The position numbers and the translations under genes are program-made. This document shows positions 40,332 through 49,939 of a stretch of 64,000 nt of DNA, piece by piece; positions within the stretch are counted from its first letter, which is position 1; each line of letters starts with the position of its first letter. The notes below the pieces were generated by a model, which saw only the letters and a program-made list of their open reading frames with translations, made no database searches and was not told the origin of the DNA. Source of the stretch: Nitrosomonas sp. Nm166 (GTDB taxonomy: Bacteria; Pseudomonadota; Gammaproteobacteria; Burkholderiales; Nitrosomonadaceae); contig NZ_FONE01000011.1 in NCBI RefSeq assembly GCF_900112825.1, positions 1 to 64,000 of the forward strand, given 5' to 3'.

Positions 40332-41633
40332 ATGACAGAACCCACGATTATTTGCCCGAACTGCAAAACACAGATCAAGCTAACTGAATCATTGGCAGCA
40401 CCGCTGATTGAATCTACTCGCAAGCAGTTTGAGCAACAACTGACACAGAAAGACAGTGAAATTATCCAGCGCGAGCAGGCTATACGCGAAAAAGAGAAAC
40501 AACTGGCAGAAGAAAAGCGCAAATTTGAAGATCAGGTAGCTGTTCAAGTAGCAGAGCAATTAAAAGTTGAGCGTGTCCGTGTTGTTGCGGAGGAGTCCAG
40601 GAAAGCCAGGCAGGCTGGTGCTGTCGAATTAGAAAGCAAAGCGCGTGAGCTGGCAGAGCTACAAGAAGTGCTTAAAGCCCGTGATGAGAAATTGGCTGAG
40701 GCACAAAATGCACAAACTGAGCTTCTCAAGAAGCAGCGTGAGCTCGACGATGCTAGACGTGAACTGGAGCTTACGATAGAAAAGCGAGTACAGGCTGAAT
40801 TGTCCGGAATTCGTACGCTTGCTCGAAAGGAAGCTGAAGACGAGCAGAAACTGAGGGTAATGGAGAAAGAACAACTCATTGCCGCAATGCAAAAGCAGAT
40901 TGAGGATCTCAAACGCAGGGCCGAGCAGGGCTCCCAGCAATTGCAAGGTGAAGTACTGGAACTGGAACTTGAAAACCTGCTGCGTAGCAAATTTGCTTTT
41001 GATGCTATCGAACCTGTACCCAAGGGTGAATACGGTGGAGATGTATTGCACCGCGTTTTCGGCACGGGCGGCCAACCCGGCGGGACTATTTTATGGGAAT
41101 TCAAACGTACCAAGCACTGGAGCGATGCCTGGCTGGTAAAACTTCGTGATGACCAGCGGACCGCAAAAGCCGAAATCGCCGTAATCGTAAGCCATGTATT
41201 GCCGAAAAGTATTGATACTTTCGAAATGATTGATGGCGTCTGGGTAACTCATCCGCGTGCCGCTTTACCCGTTGCCATGATTTTGCGTCAGTCATTGCTG
41301 GAAATTGCTTTGGCACGCCAGTCATCTGAAGGTCAACAGACTAAAACTGAAATGATTTATCAGTATCTTACCGGTCCACGTTTCCGACAGCGCGTGGAAG
41401 CCATTGTTGAAGCTTTTTCTACGATGAAAGAAGATCTCGATAGAGAAAAGAAAGCCATTATGAAGCAATGGGCCAAGCGTGAGGAGCAGATTGATCGCGT
41501 GATGGGCGCGACGGTTGGCATGTATGGGGATCTACAAGGGATTGCAGGGAAATCGTTGCAGGAAATTGAAGGGCTCGATCTATCACTATTGGAATCAGAT
41601 GGGAGTGCAACAAAAGCGCTGCCTAATTCTTAA
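40332..41633 (+). CDS. DUF2130 family coiled-coil protein
   Basis: The 433-residue protein opens with a zinc-ribbon-like IICPNCKTQIKL and then a long charged coiled coil (about residues 25-200, rich in Glu, Lys and Gln heptads). The C-terminal half is the DUF2130 domain: ELELENLLRSKFAFDAIEPV, GDVLHRVFGTGGQPGGTILW, EFKRTKHWSDAWLVKLRDDQ. The domain resembles nuclease-like folds (ILWEFKR and EIAV strands around acidic and Lys residues), and the coiled coil plus zinc ribbon suggests a DNA- or RNA-related role, but nothing is proven. It stands alone with about 217 bases before it and 253 after. Confidence 0.88.
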   Translation: MTEPTIICPNCKTQIKLTESLAAPLIESTRKQFEQQLTQKDSEIIQREQAIREKEKQLAEEKRKFEDQVAVQVAEQLKVERVRVVAEESRKARQAGAVELESKARELAELQEVLKARDEKLAEAQNAQTELLKKQRELDDARRELELTIEKRVQAELSGIRTLARKEAEDEQKLRVMEKEQLIAAMQKQIEDLKRRAEQGSQQLQGEVLELELENLLRSKFAFDAIEPVPKGEYGGDVLHRVFGTGGQPGGTILWEFKRTKHWSDAWLVKLRDDQRTAKAEIAVIVSHVLPKSIDTFEMIDGVWVTHPRAALPVAMILRQSLLEIALARQSSEGQQTKTEMIYQYLTGPRFRQRVEAIVEAFSTMKEDLDREKKAIMKQWAKREEQIDRVMGATVGMYGDLQGIAGKSLQEIEGLDLSLLESDGSATKALPNS

Positions 41634-41886
41634 TTAATCAGTTAAAGCATAGAACACTGCAATACTGCGAAAGGAAGTCTGGTGCATTTGCATGATCATT
41701 CTTCATAATTTATTCCAATGGCTTATCTTTTCGCCCTAGAAGCAAGTGCTTAACCCTATAAAAACTAAACTACCTTCCTGCCATGGTATGATGTTCTTAA
41801 TGAGTTAATCTGATACTGGTAGGAAAGGTGATCTTTTTAAAAAGTAATCCATCAAGTTTTGCTGCAGTTACTGTAAGGAGAAATTG

Positions 41887-44800
41887 ATGAAATTTACTTC
41901 GCTCACACAGCGTTTCGCTGTTTGGTTTACATTAGTTTCTTTGCTGCCAATATTAGTCATTGGTAATAGCCTGCTGCACACCTTTGAAAAAGAAATTAAA
42001 AAGTCAGCTATCCGCAATGTCTCCGCGATCGCAGATAAAAAGGTCGAGCAAATCGAAAGCTACCTGAAGGAACGCTTACTTGACGCAAGTTTGTTACGTG
42101 ATGCCCAAACAACCTATGATGCCATCGTTGAATTTACCAGAATCTTTGAAGAAAGTGGCGTCGATTCTGATGAGTATCGTCAACTGGATGCCACCTACCG
42201 CGCGAATTTTCGCCGCTTCGTGGAGGAAGCAAAATATTACGATTTGTTTCTGATTTCTTTGAAAGGCGATATCGTATACTCAGACGCGCATGAGTCTGAT
42301 TTTGCAACGAATTTGTTTACAGGCCCCTATCGTGACACGGGGCTGGGCAAAGTTGCCCGCTATGTGTTAAAGCATTCAGAAAGCAGTATTTCAGACTTCG
42401 AATTTTACGAACCATCCAATGATGCCATCGCTGCATTCGTGGGAGCACCCATTATCATCAATGGAGAAATAAAAGGTGTACTAGGGTTACAGATATACAG
42501 TGAACGTGTAAATGCCGTCATATCCAATAATGTGGGATTGACGGATAGTGGCGAAACGGTTGTGGCGCGCTTTGAAGATAGTCAGACTGCATTGGTAATG
42601 GCGCCACTAAAGTTTGATCCTGGAGCTGCCTTAAAGCGCCGAATTCCTCTTAATGTGCCACCCTCTTCCGAAGCCATGCAAGGTGCACTCAATGGTGAAT
42701 CTGGAGGAGGGTTGACCTTAGATTATCGAGGTAAGGAAGTGGTTGCGGCATGGCGCTACCTGCCACTTATGAAATGGGGCATTGTAGTACACATTGATGT
42801 GGATGAAGCATTTGCCTCTGTGAACAAGGTACATTTTGTCGGCTTAGTGCTTCTGGCTCTGACATTACTGACTGCCCTATTGGGAGCCGTGCTGTTTAAC
42901 CGCCGTGTTGTGAATCCCTTAAAAAATCTAAATCAAAGTGCCTTGGAAATCTGTGCAGGCAATTTACACCAACGTGTTGCGATTGAGGGCTGGGATGAGA
43001 TGAGACAATTGGCAAACACATACAATACGATGGTGGAGCGATTGAATGCCAGCAATCAGGAGCGTGACAAGGCAGAAGACAATCTGCTGCAGCTTAATCA
43101 GGAACTGGAACATCGCGTGACCGAGCGAACTGCTGATTTGCAGCGTGCGAATGTATCTTTGGCCATTAAGGAAGAAGAAATGCGCTCTGTTGTTGAGCAC
43201 ATGGTGGATTGCGTCGTTACAACGGATGAAAAAGGCACGATTCTCTCGGCCAATCCTGTGATGGAAAAGCTATTCGGTTATGGTCATGACGAGGTGATTG
43301 GGCAGAATGTGTCGATCCTCATGCCCGAGCCAGATCGCAGCAAGCATCAAGGTTATATGGAAAATTATTGCCATACCGGGCATGGTCAAGAGTATATCGG
43401 TCGTCCCTACTTATCTGGCTCACATGGTATTGGTCTTGGTCGAGAAGTTGTAGGTATTAACAGGAGCGGTGAACGTATCGAATTGTATTTGGCAGTCAGT
43501 GAGTATTTTGTCGGAGAAAAGCGCCACTTCACAGGAGTGATGCGTGATATTCGTGAGCATGTGCGCATCATGAAGGATTTAAAGCAGGCCAGAATTGAGG
43601 CTGAACAGGCAAACAAAGCCAAATCTGCATTTCTTGCTGCCATGAGTCATGAAATCCGCACGCCAATGAACGGCGTGATTGGGATGGTCGATGTGCTAAG
43701 GCAAACCAGTCTCAGCGGTTATCAAATGGAAATGGCCAATTTAATACGGGACTCAGCGTACGCTTTGCTGGCTATTATTGAAGATATTCTTGATTTTTCT
43801 AAAATTGAAGCAGGCAAACTGGAAATAGAAAAAATTCCTATGCGCCTGACCAGTGTGGTAGAAAATGCCTGTGGCATGCTGGCGCACCTGGCACTCAGTA
43901 AAGGAGTGGAGCTGACCCTGTTCATTGATCCTGCAATCCCGGAAAATGTGTTGGGAGATCCATTGCGTTTACGTCAAGTGCTTGTCAATATCATTAATAA
44001 CGCGATCAAGTTTTCAAGTAGACCGGAAAAAACAGGCAAGGTATCGGTGCGGGTATTATTGACTGAATCTAAGCCTGATCAGGTTGTCGTCACATTTCAG
44101 GTCACTGATAATGGTATCGGAATGAGTAAAGAAACCCAGGAAAAGCTTTTTAAATCCTTTTCACAAGGTGACGCCTCAACCACAAGACGTTTTGGAGGAA
44201 CCGGGCTCGGATTGGCTATTTCTCATCATCTGGCTGAATTGATGGATGCAGAAATAGCAGTACAAAGTGAGCTCCAGCAGGGTTCCACGTTTATTATCCA
44301 GATGCCATTTAAACCTTTACCGGCTACTCCCGTCACAGGTAGTAAGATGGATGATCTCACCGGTCTACACTGCCTAATATTAGGCAACGGAGATGGTATG
44401 AGCAATGACCTGGCTATTTATCTGAGCAGTGCTGGAGCGACTGTCGAACAGGCACCTGATTTGGGCTCAGTTCGCCAGCTTATTCAGAGTCTGGTTCCTG
44501 GCTTATGGGTGGTGGTGATAGATGCCGGACAACAAGAAGCACCTTCCATTGAGGAACTACGTGCTGCATTTGCAGAACGCTCTACGGTATTAAAGAGCGC
44601 AGTCAAAGCTGGATCTGCTGCTTTGCGGTCTGATGTAGAACCCCACTTTATCATCATCAAACGAGGTCGCCGTCGGCAAGCACGTATTGAAGATATCGAT
44701 ATTGTCACACTGGATGGGGATGTCATGTATCGCCAATCCTTGCTTCGGGCAATTGCCATTGCTGCTGGAAGAGTCGGTACAAGTGAGGAGAAAATGCCAT

Positions 44801-45654
44801 CTACTGAGGCACTTAAATCAAGGCCTGTGCCTGTTTCACGTGAAGAAGGCTTGCGGCAAGGTAAGCTGATATTGGTAGCCGAAGATAACGATATTAACCA
44901 AAAAGTAATCAGGCAGCAACTTGACTTACTCGGTTATGCTGCAGATATCGCCAGTGACGGAAGTGAAGCGCTAAAACGTTGGCAGAGCGGAGATTACGCT
45001 TTACTACTGTCAGATTTGCATATGCCTGAAATGGATGGTTTTGAGTTGACCAAGAATATCCGCACTCAAGAAACTGACCAGAAACATATTCCCATTGTTG
45101 CACTTACTGCGAATGCAATGAAAGGCGAAAAGGATCACTGTTTGAGCGTTGGTATGGATGACTATCTAAGTAAGCCAGCGCAACTTGAAGACTTACGACT
45201 AATTTTAGAAAAGCATCTATCAGGCAGTAAGAGTAAGCTCGTTGCAGAAACCGAACCACCTGTTCAACCTTCCATATTCACTTCTGAAGCGGAATCAATG
45301 CTGATTCCGGTTGATATCCATGTGCTTGAGAAATTAGTAGGAGATGATCCGGAAACCATTAAAGAAATGTTACAGGATTATCGCGCTAGTCTAGAAAAAC
45401 ATATTTTAGAGTTACGGGCTGCTTATCAAGCGCAGCAGTTTGCAACAGTTGGTTCAATTGCGCATAAACTTAAATCCTCATCACGTTCAGTAGGTGCACT
45501 TACGTTAGGTGAGTTGTGTGCAAAAATTGAACAGGCAGGTAAGAGGAATGACAAGCAAGCAGTGGCGGAATTATTGCTAAGTTTTGATGCAGAAGTTATT
45601 AAAGTTGAAACATATCTAGGGTCCCTGTACGAAAAGAATAGAAAGGGCGATTAA
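41887..45654 (+). CDS. Hybrid sensor histidine kinase with receiver and HPt domains
   Basis: This 1255-residue membrane sensor has a first membrane helix at about residues 13-33, a large periplasmic sensing domain (Cache-like, residues 34-315), a second helix (GLVLLALTLLTALLGAVLF), HAMP, a coiled coil, and a PAS domain near 440-560. HisKA follows with His588 in AAMSHEIRTPMNG, then the ATPase domain with N-box near 704, DNGIGM and FGGTGLGLAI. A degenerate receiver-like domain lies at about 835-960. The true receiver has Asp1043 in LLSDLHMPEMDGFEL, and the HPt domain has His1193 in IAHKLKSS. This is a BarA-like phosphorelay. The AAGGAG box supports ATG 41887. It converges on the EAL protein, their stop codons overlapping by four bases. 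Confidence 0.93.
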   Translation: MKFTSLTQRFAVWFTLVSLLPILVIGNSLLHTFEKEIKKSAIRNVSAIADKKVEQIESYLKERLLDASLLRDAQTTYDAIVEFTRIFEESGVDSDEYRQLDATYRANFRRFVEEAKYYDLFLISLKGDIVYSDAHESDFATNLFTGPYRDTGLGKVARYVLKHSESSISDFEFYEPSNDAIAAFVGAPIIINGEIKGVLGLQIYSERVNAVISNNVGLTDSGETVVARFEDSQTALVMAPLKFDPGAALKRRIPLNVPPSSEAMQGALNGESGGGLTLDYRGKEVVAAWRYLPLMKWGIVVHIDVDEAFASVNKVHFVGLVLLALTLLTALLGAVLFNRRVVNPLKNLNQSALEICAGNLHQRVAIEGWDEMRQLANTYNTMVERLNASNQERDKAEDNLLQLNQELEHRVTERTADLQRANVSLAIKEEEMRSVVEHMVDCVVTTDEKGTILSANPVMEKLFGYGHDEVIGQNVSILMPEPDRSKHQGYMENYCHTGHGQEYIGRPYLSGSHGIGLGREVVGINRSGERIELYLAVSEYFVGEKRHFTGVMRDIREHVRIMKDLKQARIEAEQANKAKSAFLAAMSHEIRTPMNGVIGMVDVLRQTSLSGYQMEMANLIRDSAYALLAIIEDILDFSKIEAGKLEIEKIPMRLTSVVENACGMLAHLALSKGVELTLFIDPAIPENVLGDPLRLRQVLVNIINNAIKFSSRPEKTGKVSVRVLLTESKPDQVVVTFQVTDNGIGMSKETQEKLFKSFSQGDASTTRRFGGTGLGLAISHHLAELMDAEIAVQSELQQGSTFIIQMPFKPLPATPVTGSKMDDLTGLHCLILGNGDGMSNDLAIYLSSAGATVEQAPDLGSVRQLIQSLVPGLWVVVIDAGQQEAPSIEELRAAFAERSTVLKSAVKAGSAALRSDVEPHFIIIKRGRRRQARIEDIDIVTLDGDVMYRQSLLRAIAIAAGRVGTSEEKMPSTEALKSRPVPVSREEGLRQGKLILVAEDNDINQKVIRQQLDLLGYAADIASDGSEALKRWQSGDYALLLSDLHMPEMDGFELTKNIRTQETDQKHIPIVALTANAMKGEKDHCLSVGMDDYLSKPAQLEDLRLILEKHLSGSKSKLVAETEPPVQPSIFTSEAESMLIPVDIHVLEKLVGDDPETIKEMLQDYRASLEKHILELRAAYQAQQFATVGSIAHKLKSSSRSVGALTLGELCAKIEQAGKRNDKQAVAELLLSFDAEVIKVETYLGSLYEKNRKGD

Positions 45655-46886
45655 GATTGTGCAGAGCTAGTGATTAATCCATTGTGCACCCGATCTTCCC
45701 AACCTTTCATCCAATTTGAAAAATCGGCAGCCTGCAGTGGCCTGGAAATAAAATTACCCTGCGCTAGATCGCATCCGGTTTGACGTAAGAATTCCCAATC
45801 CTTCTGATCTTCAACGCCTTCTGCAACAGTTTCCATACCTAATTGTTTTGCCATGGACAAACTGGCGTCATAAATAGCCCGCAGAGTGTCATCCATCCAC
45901 GCGCGGTGAACAAAACCCTGATCGATCTTGAGTTCATCAAAAGGAATATCCCGTAATTGGGCCAACGATGAATGTCCGGTGCCAAAATCATCAATCGATA
46001 AATGAAACCTTTTGAGACGCAGTCGAGTCAGAATTTCAAGTGGAATTCGTGCATCAGCGCTCATTAATTGACTCTCGGTTACTTCTAGCACAATTTTTTG
46101 GGGTGGCAGATCGGCATCAGTCGCCAACTTGACCACGAGATCCTGAAAATCCAACGATGTCAGGTTATCCATTGAGACATTAATGGCTACGCGCAGAGTC
46201 AGTCCGCTTTGGTGCCATAGTTTGGCTTGCGTAAATGCATTCGTTAGCACAGAGGTGGTCAGTTCATTAATGAGATGACTTTCTTCGGCAATACTGATAA
46301 ACCGGTCTGGAAATACCAAACCATCGACTGGATGATGCCAGCGTACCAGTGTTTCTACACCTATCACTTCACCCGTTGCTACGGATACCTTCGGCTGATA
46401 ATAGTTCACAAGTTCGTAGTTGGAAATGGCAGACCTTAATTCTTCGGCGCTGTAAATTTTTTTATTGGGTTGTGGCTGGCTTTCTAAAGAATGAGGCTTC
46501 CACATATTCATTATTTCGGTCAACTTATCGGGATTAACAGGTTTATGCAAATAGCCAAGCATCGGTATTTTATGTGCATGAACCAATTTCTCAGCAGTTC
46601 TTAACATACGTTCATTCTCACCACTGACTAAAATAAGATCGCCATGATATTGCCGGTCGACCAGATAACGCACAAATTCAATGCCATCCATATCCGGCAT
46701 ATTGAGATCGAGCAGAATCAAATCGGGGCAGGTAGCAGTATTATCGATCATTTTGAGTGCATCGCGACCATTGTCACAGGAACTTACAGAAGTATAGCCT
46801 TGCTTAACTAGCATCCGAGTCAGGAGCTTGAGCATAAAGGTGTCGTCATCGAGGATCAGGATTTTAATATCGGATGCACTGTGCAT
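45651..46886 (-). CDS. Response regulator with EAL (cyclic-di-GMP phosphodiesterase) domain
   Basis: The 411-residue protein has an N-terminal receiver (ILILDDDTFMLKLL, phosphoacceptor Asp60 in LILLDLNMPDMDG, Lys115 in GYLHKPV) and a C-terminal EAL domain. The EAL signature reads ETL (residues 178-180, GVETLVRWHHP), a common active variant; catalytic parts AINVSMDNL, LEVTESQLM, IDDFGTGHSSLAQL, DELKIDQGFV and ETVAEGVED are present, so cleavage of c-di-GMP to pGpG is likely. The convergent partner is the hybrid kinase, whose receiver or HPt could phosphorylate it. There is no GGDEF domain, so it should lower rather than raise c-di-GMP. Confidence 0.92.
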   Translation of the reverse strand: MHSASDIKILILDDDTFMLKLLTRMLVKQGYTSVSSCDNGRDALKMIDNTATCPDLILLDLNMPDMDGIEFVRYLVDRQYHGDLILVSGENERMLRTAEKLVHAHKIPMLGYLHKPVNPDKLTEIMNMWKPHSLESQPQPNKKIYSAEELRSAISNYELVNYYQPKVSVATGEVIGVETLVRWHHPVDGLVFPDRFISIAEESHLINELTTSVLTNAFTQAKLWHQSGLTLRVAINVSMDNLTSLDFQDLVVKLATDADLPPQKIVLEVTESQLMSADARIPLEILTRLRLKRFHLSIDDFGTGHSSLAQLRDIPFDELKIDQGFVHRAWMDDTLRAIYDASLSMAKQLGMETVAEGVEDQKDWEFLRQTGCDLAQGNFISRPLQAADFSNWMKGWEDRVHNGLITSSAQS

Positions 46887-47052
46887 GGCTTGTTTTTTTC
46901 TTTAAATGATAAGATGGGGAGAGTCAACGATGATTTTCCGCTTTTAAGACACATGATCATACACTGTGTTTCAATATGATGATAATAATTAGATAATTCA
47001 GCTAATTTAATAGCACATGTCATTATTGATGACTGTTTCTATCGAACATCCA

Positions 47053-47685
47053 TCAATTAATTTCGGCATTTTGATTTTTTCCTAAAGCCTCCTTAGTTGG
47101 AGTTTTCTCCTGCCTGTATTTTAATGCCTGCCATACTGTTCTGATATCCACAAGCTCATGCTGAATTAACAATGTAATAGCAATCTCCTCAGTGGCCGCA
47201 TACAGACAAAATAAGGCCGCTATTCGGAACGGCCAGTCAAGTAGGCCAGTAAAAAGTAAAATATAGCTGATAATAGTGACTGCTACCGCGAGCTTTACAC
47301 TCCATGTGTGATAGCTACTAACGGTATGAAATTTGATAAAACTGATCAATACTGGCAATGTAAAGCTTAATACAATAATAGTGAAAGAAAGCTTTTCTCG
47401 TAGTATGATGTCCGGCCATAATATCCATGCACAAATGGCCATGGTTGAATAAATGATGAAATCACCCCAGCTGTCAAGGCGGGAACCCACCTCGGTTATC
47501 TGGTTCAATGCTCTGGCAAGAAAGCCATCCAGTACATCCGTAAATACTGCCAATAGTAATACGCCAATGAACCAGTAGGGTTGTTGAGTAAAGGCAAAGT
47601 AAAACAGCGCTGGTGCCATTAATATTCGCATCAGGCTAATCAAGTTAGGCAAATTAATTAGTTGGTCTTTAGCATGGCTCATCAT
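47053..47685 (-). CDS. CDP-alcohol phosphatidyltransferase family protein
   Basis: The 210-residue membrane protein has the signature D-x2-DG-x2-AR-x8-G-x3-D-x3-D in DVLDGFLARALNQITEVGSR followed by LDSWGD. It has about six membrane helices. The family makes phospholipids from CDP-diacylglycerol, for example phosphatidylglycerophosphate or phosphatidylcholine. The acceptor alcohol cannot be told here. It begins NLPNLISLMRI, typical of PgsA-like proteins, but the C-terminal region is unlike PgsA. The next gene on the opposite strand is an EEP-family protein. A second ATG at 47682 is possible. Confidence 0.85.
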   Translation of the reverse strand: MMSHAKDQLINLPNLISLMRILMAPALFYFAFTQQPYWFIGVLLLAVFTDVLDGFLARALNQITEVGSRLDSWGDFIIYSTMAICAWILWPDIILREKLSFTIIVLSFTLPVLISFIKFHTVSSYHTWSVKLAVAVTIISYILLFTGLLDWPFRIAALFCLYAATEEIAITLLIQHELVDIRTVWQALKYRQEKTPTKEALGKNQNAEIN

Positions 47686-47789
47686 AATAATGCATGGCTA
47701 AAATTCAATTATTACTGTGTAATCGAAATAGGTAACAAGAAATTCACTACAATTATGACTTGTAAAGAGCGCGAAAATTCTAAAACCTT

Positions 47790-48545
47790 ATGTCTGGCAC
47801 ATCAATAAAAGTTCTGACTTATAATATTCACAAGGGATTTAGCGCGACCAATTTGCGTTTCATTCTGCATGAGATCAAGAATTCACTACGCCATATTGAT
47901 GCTCATATTGTTTTTTTGCAAGAAGTGCATGGCGAACGTAACATATCCAAAAGCCATTTTGACAATTGGCCTAGCAATCGGCAATTTGAATTTCTTGCTG
48001 ATCAAGTTTGGCATCATCATGCTTATGGAAAGAATGCGATTTATAAATCGGGGCATCACGGCAATGCTATCCTGAGCAAATATCCGTTTGTCGAATGGGA
48101 GAATATCAATGTCTCCATGCTACGATCAGCCAGTCGTAGCCTGTTGCATGGCGCAATTCAGATTCCTGGAACCGATCAGAAAATTCATGTTATTTGCGTC
48201 CACCTTGGCTTATTTGGACTGGAAAGAGAGCAGCAACTCTCAACGCTGGCTAAACGCATCAGATCCCATGTGCCATCCGATGAACCACTAATTATTGCGG
48301 GTGATTTTAATGATTGGCGTGGCCGCGCTGAATATTACTTGCATCATGATTTAGGTGTTAAGGAAGTTTTTAAAAATACTCATGGTTCTTATGCACGTAC
48401 TTTTCCTGCCTGGTTACCTGTATTATCAATGGATCGTATTTATTTCCGCGGCCTCGCGGTTGTTAATTGCATGCATTTACATGGCGCACCTTGGCGCCGA
48501 TTATCGGATCATATACCGTTGTTTGCTGAATTCAGGTTGATTTAG
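47790..48545 (+). CDS. Endonuclease/exonuclease/phosphatase (EEP) family protein
   Basis: The 251-residue protein has EEP-fold motifs: IKVLTYNIHKGFS with the catalytic Asn, IVFLQEVHGER with the metal-binding Glu, VHLGLFGLEREQQL with His, LIIAGDFNDWRGR with the Asp-Asn pair, and the terminal SDHIPLFAEF with the catalytic His. Such proteins are metal-dependent phosphodiesterases on DNA or lipid head groups. In related bacteria a similar gene often accompanies a cardiolipin synthase-like gene. Here the divergent neighbour is a CDP-alcohol phosphatidyltransferase 104 bases away, which hints at phospholipid metabolism, but this is inference. Confidence 0.88.
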   Translation: MSGTSIKVLTYNIHKGFSATNLRFILHEIKNSLRHIDAHIVFLQEVHGERNISKSHFDNWPSNRQFEFLADQVWHHHAYGKNAIYKSGHHGNAILSKYPFVEWENINVSMLRSASRSLLHGAIQIPGTDQKIHVICVHLGLFGLEREQQLSTLAKRIRSHVPSDEPLIIAGDFNDWRGRAEYYLHHDLGVKEVFKNTHGSYARTFPAWLPVLSMDRIYFRGLAVVNCMHLHGAPWRRLSDHIPLFAEFRLI

Positions 48546-48640
48546 CTTTCTATCAAACATCAGTAAGCACTGTTTTCCCACACACAAATCAATAAATCAA
48601 AGGTATTGGGACTTCAAGTTCATAAGCGGTAGAGAAATAA

Positions 48641-48832
48641 ATGATAAATGGCTCACCAAATTCAGTATGCTGCACCGCTCAGCCGCAGTTAGTTAAAGAA
48701 ATTCTTGAACTGATGGAAGCCAGTGGAATTCAGGCAAGACTTGATGAGCAGTGCGGCTTTGATCATGGCTGTGGCTGCAGAGAAAGGGGTTTTAATCACA
48801 AAGCTGATGCGGAACTGAGTTCATCCAATTGA
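48641..48832 (+). pseudogene. Fragment of a DODA-type extradiol dioxygenase
   Basis: In one frame from 48641 the translation includes AQPQLVKEILELMEASGIQA and RLDEQCGFDHG, which resembles the end of LigB/DODA-type dioxygenases (their APGxPxL..LLxxAGIxxxLDxxRGFDHGxW pattern). In another frame from 48648, MAHQIQYAAP matches the preceding part LYQIQYPAPG. So a frameshift near 48678 splits one roughly 50-codon relic of an enzyme of about 260 residues. The normal continuation after FDHG (TWVPL) is replaced by an unrelated Cys/Arg/Glu tail. It is very likely dead. Alternatively, the 63-residue open frame is an unrelated small protein. Confidence 0.55.
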
Positions 48833-48871
48833 ATTTATGCAGTAATGGATATGCTTTATATGTAATACAAT

Positions 48872-49726
48872 TTAGTGAATTGTCGGTCCGGCTTCGCGGA
48901 ATATGGCATCAATCATTAATGCATCCAAGCGGTATTCACGATTACAAATATCATCATTGATAATCACCTCACCAAATTCCTTCAGGATTGAATCTACTTC
49001 TTTACGACCCAGTAAGCGCAGCATGGTATAAATTTTTGCCGGATCTTCATTGCAGCCATAGTGGACGGTTTGTGCGTCAAAAATACGGATAGTTTCTTCA
49101 AAAAACAGGCGGGTTAATATTTCTTCAGCAGCGAGATGAAATAAGGCTTGATCATTAACCGTCGCGGCTAGCGCTTCAGCACGTACCCAGCCATCCGGAT
49201 CCTGTTGGTCGGCGGTTGGCAATTTTTGTAACAGCAAACCGAAGATAGTCTGATTTGTAGTAGCAAGAAAAAGGCGCGACGGCAATTGTTCAGATTGTTT
49301 GAAATAATGCTCAAAAATTTCAGTGATATTATTGCCATCCAGTGGAACGATGCTTTGGTAAGATTCGCGCATGGAGGGCATATCCAATGTCAATAATAAT
49401 TGGCCATAGCCAAGTAATTCGGGTACCGGTTGCGGTTCAATTTGCTGTACACATTTCGCCATGCCTCGTATGTGCATACTTTCGTTACAGTCGATAACCA
49501 GCATGGAAACCGGGCCACTGCCATTCAATTGAATGGTTAAACGGCCGGTCTGTTTCAGATTATCACTCAAGAGGAGTGTGGTTGCACTCATTTCTCCTAC
49601 TAACTGAATGACAGGTTGCGGATAATTGCGACCTGATAGCATTTCTTGCCATACGGAATCAAGATGTACCACGGCGCCACGTATGTCCAGATTTTCTAAA
49701 AGAAAGCGCTGTACGTAGTTACTCAT
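48872..49726 (-). CDS. hslO: Hsp33-family chaperone with incomplete zinc site
   Basis: Hsp33 is a redox-activated holding chaperone: oxidation of a CxC-CxxC zinc centre unfolds its end and turns it on. The 284-residue protein has the full N-terminal domain (VQRFLLENLDIRGAVVHLDS, ATTLLLSDNLKQTGRLTIQL) and the C-terminal switch region. However only one cysteine of each pair remains: C225 followed by Glu227 instead of the second Cys, and Asp258 in place of the first Cys of the CxxC with C261 kept (DDICNREYRLD). It cannot bind zinc with four cysteines. It could be constitutively active, differently regulated or decaying. The open frame is intact and of family length. Confidence 0.88.
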   Translation of the reverse strand: MSNYVQRFLLENLDIRGAVVHLDSVWQEMLSGRNYPQPVIQLVGEMSATTLLLSDNLKQTGRLTIQLNGSGPVSMLVIDCNESMHIRGMAKCVQQIEPQPVPELLGYGQLLLTLDMPSMRESYQSIVPLDGNNITEIFEHYFKQSEQLPSRLFLATTNQTIFGLLLQKLPTADQQDPDGWVRAEALAATVNDQALFHLAAEEILTRLFFEETIRIFDAQTVHYGCNEDPAKIYTMLRLLGRKEVDSILKEFGEVIINDDICNREYRLDALMIDAIFREAGPTIH

Positions 49727-49939
49727 TTATAAGACCTCAGATAAATTGATCAATTGATATATTGTATTATAGACGATTGTTCTACAATGCTATTCATACT
49801 CGGGCATCATCGGCATCAATAATGTTGCTATATAATTGCATAAATGCCTGTAGTACAGGCATGAGTTGAATGTGAATAATCCCTTTGCTAGTATGTGTTG
49901 ATGTAGAGCAATAAAAGAGATGTTCTAAGCTGAAAGATT

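Noticed and set aside
40544-41113. 189-residue minus-strand open frame rich in Ser
   Set aside because: It is antisense to the DUF2130 coiled coil; long reverse frames are expected opposite Glu/Lys/Leu-rich genes.
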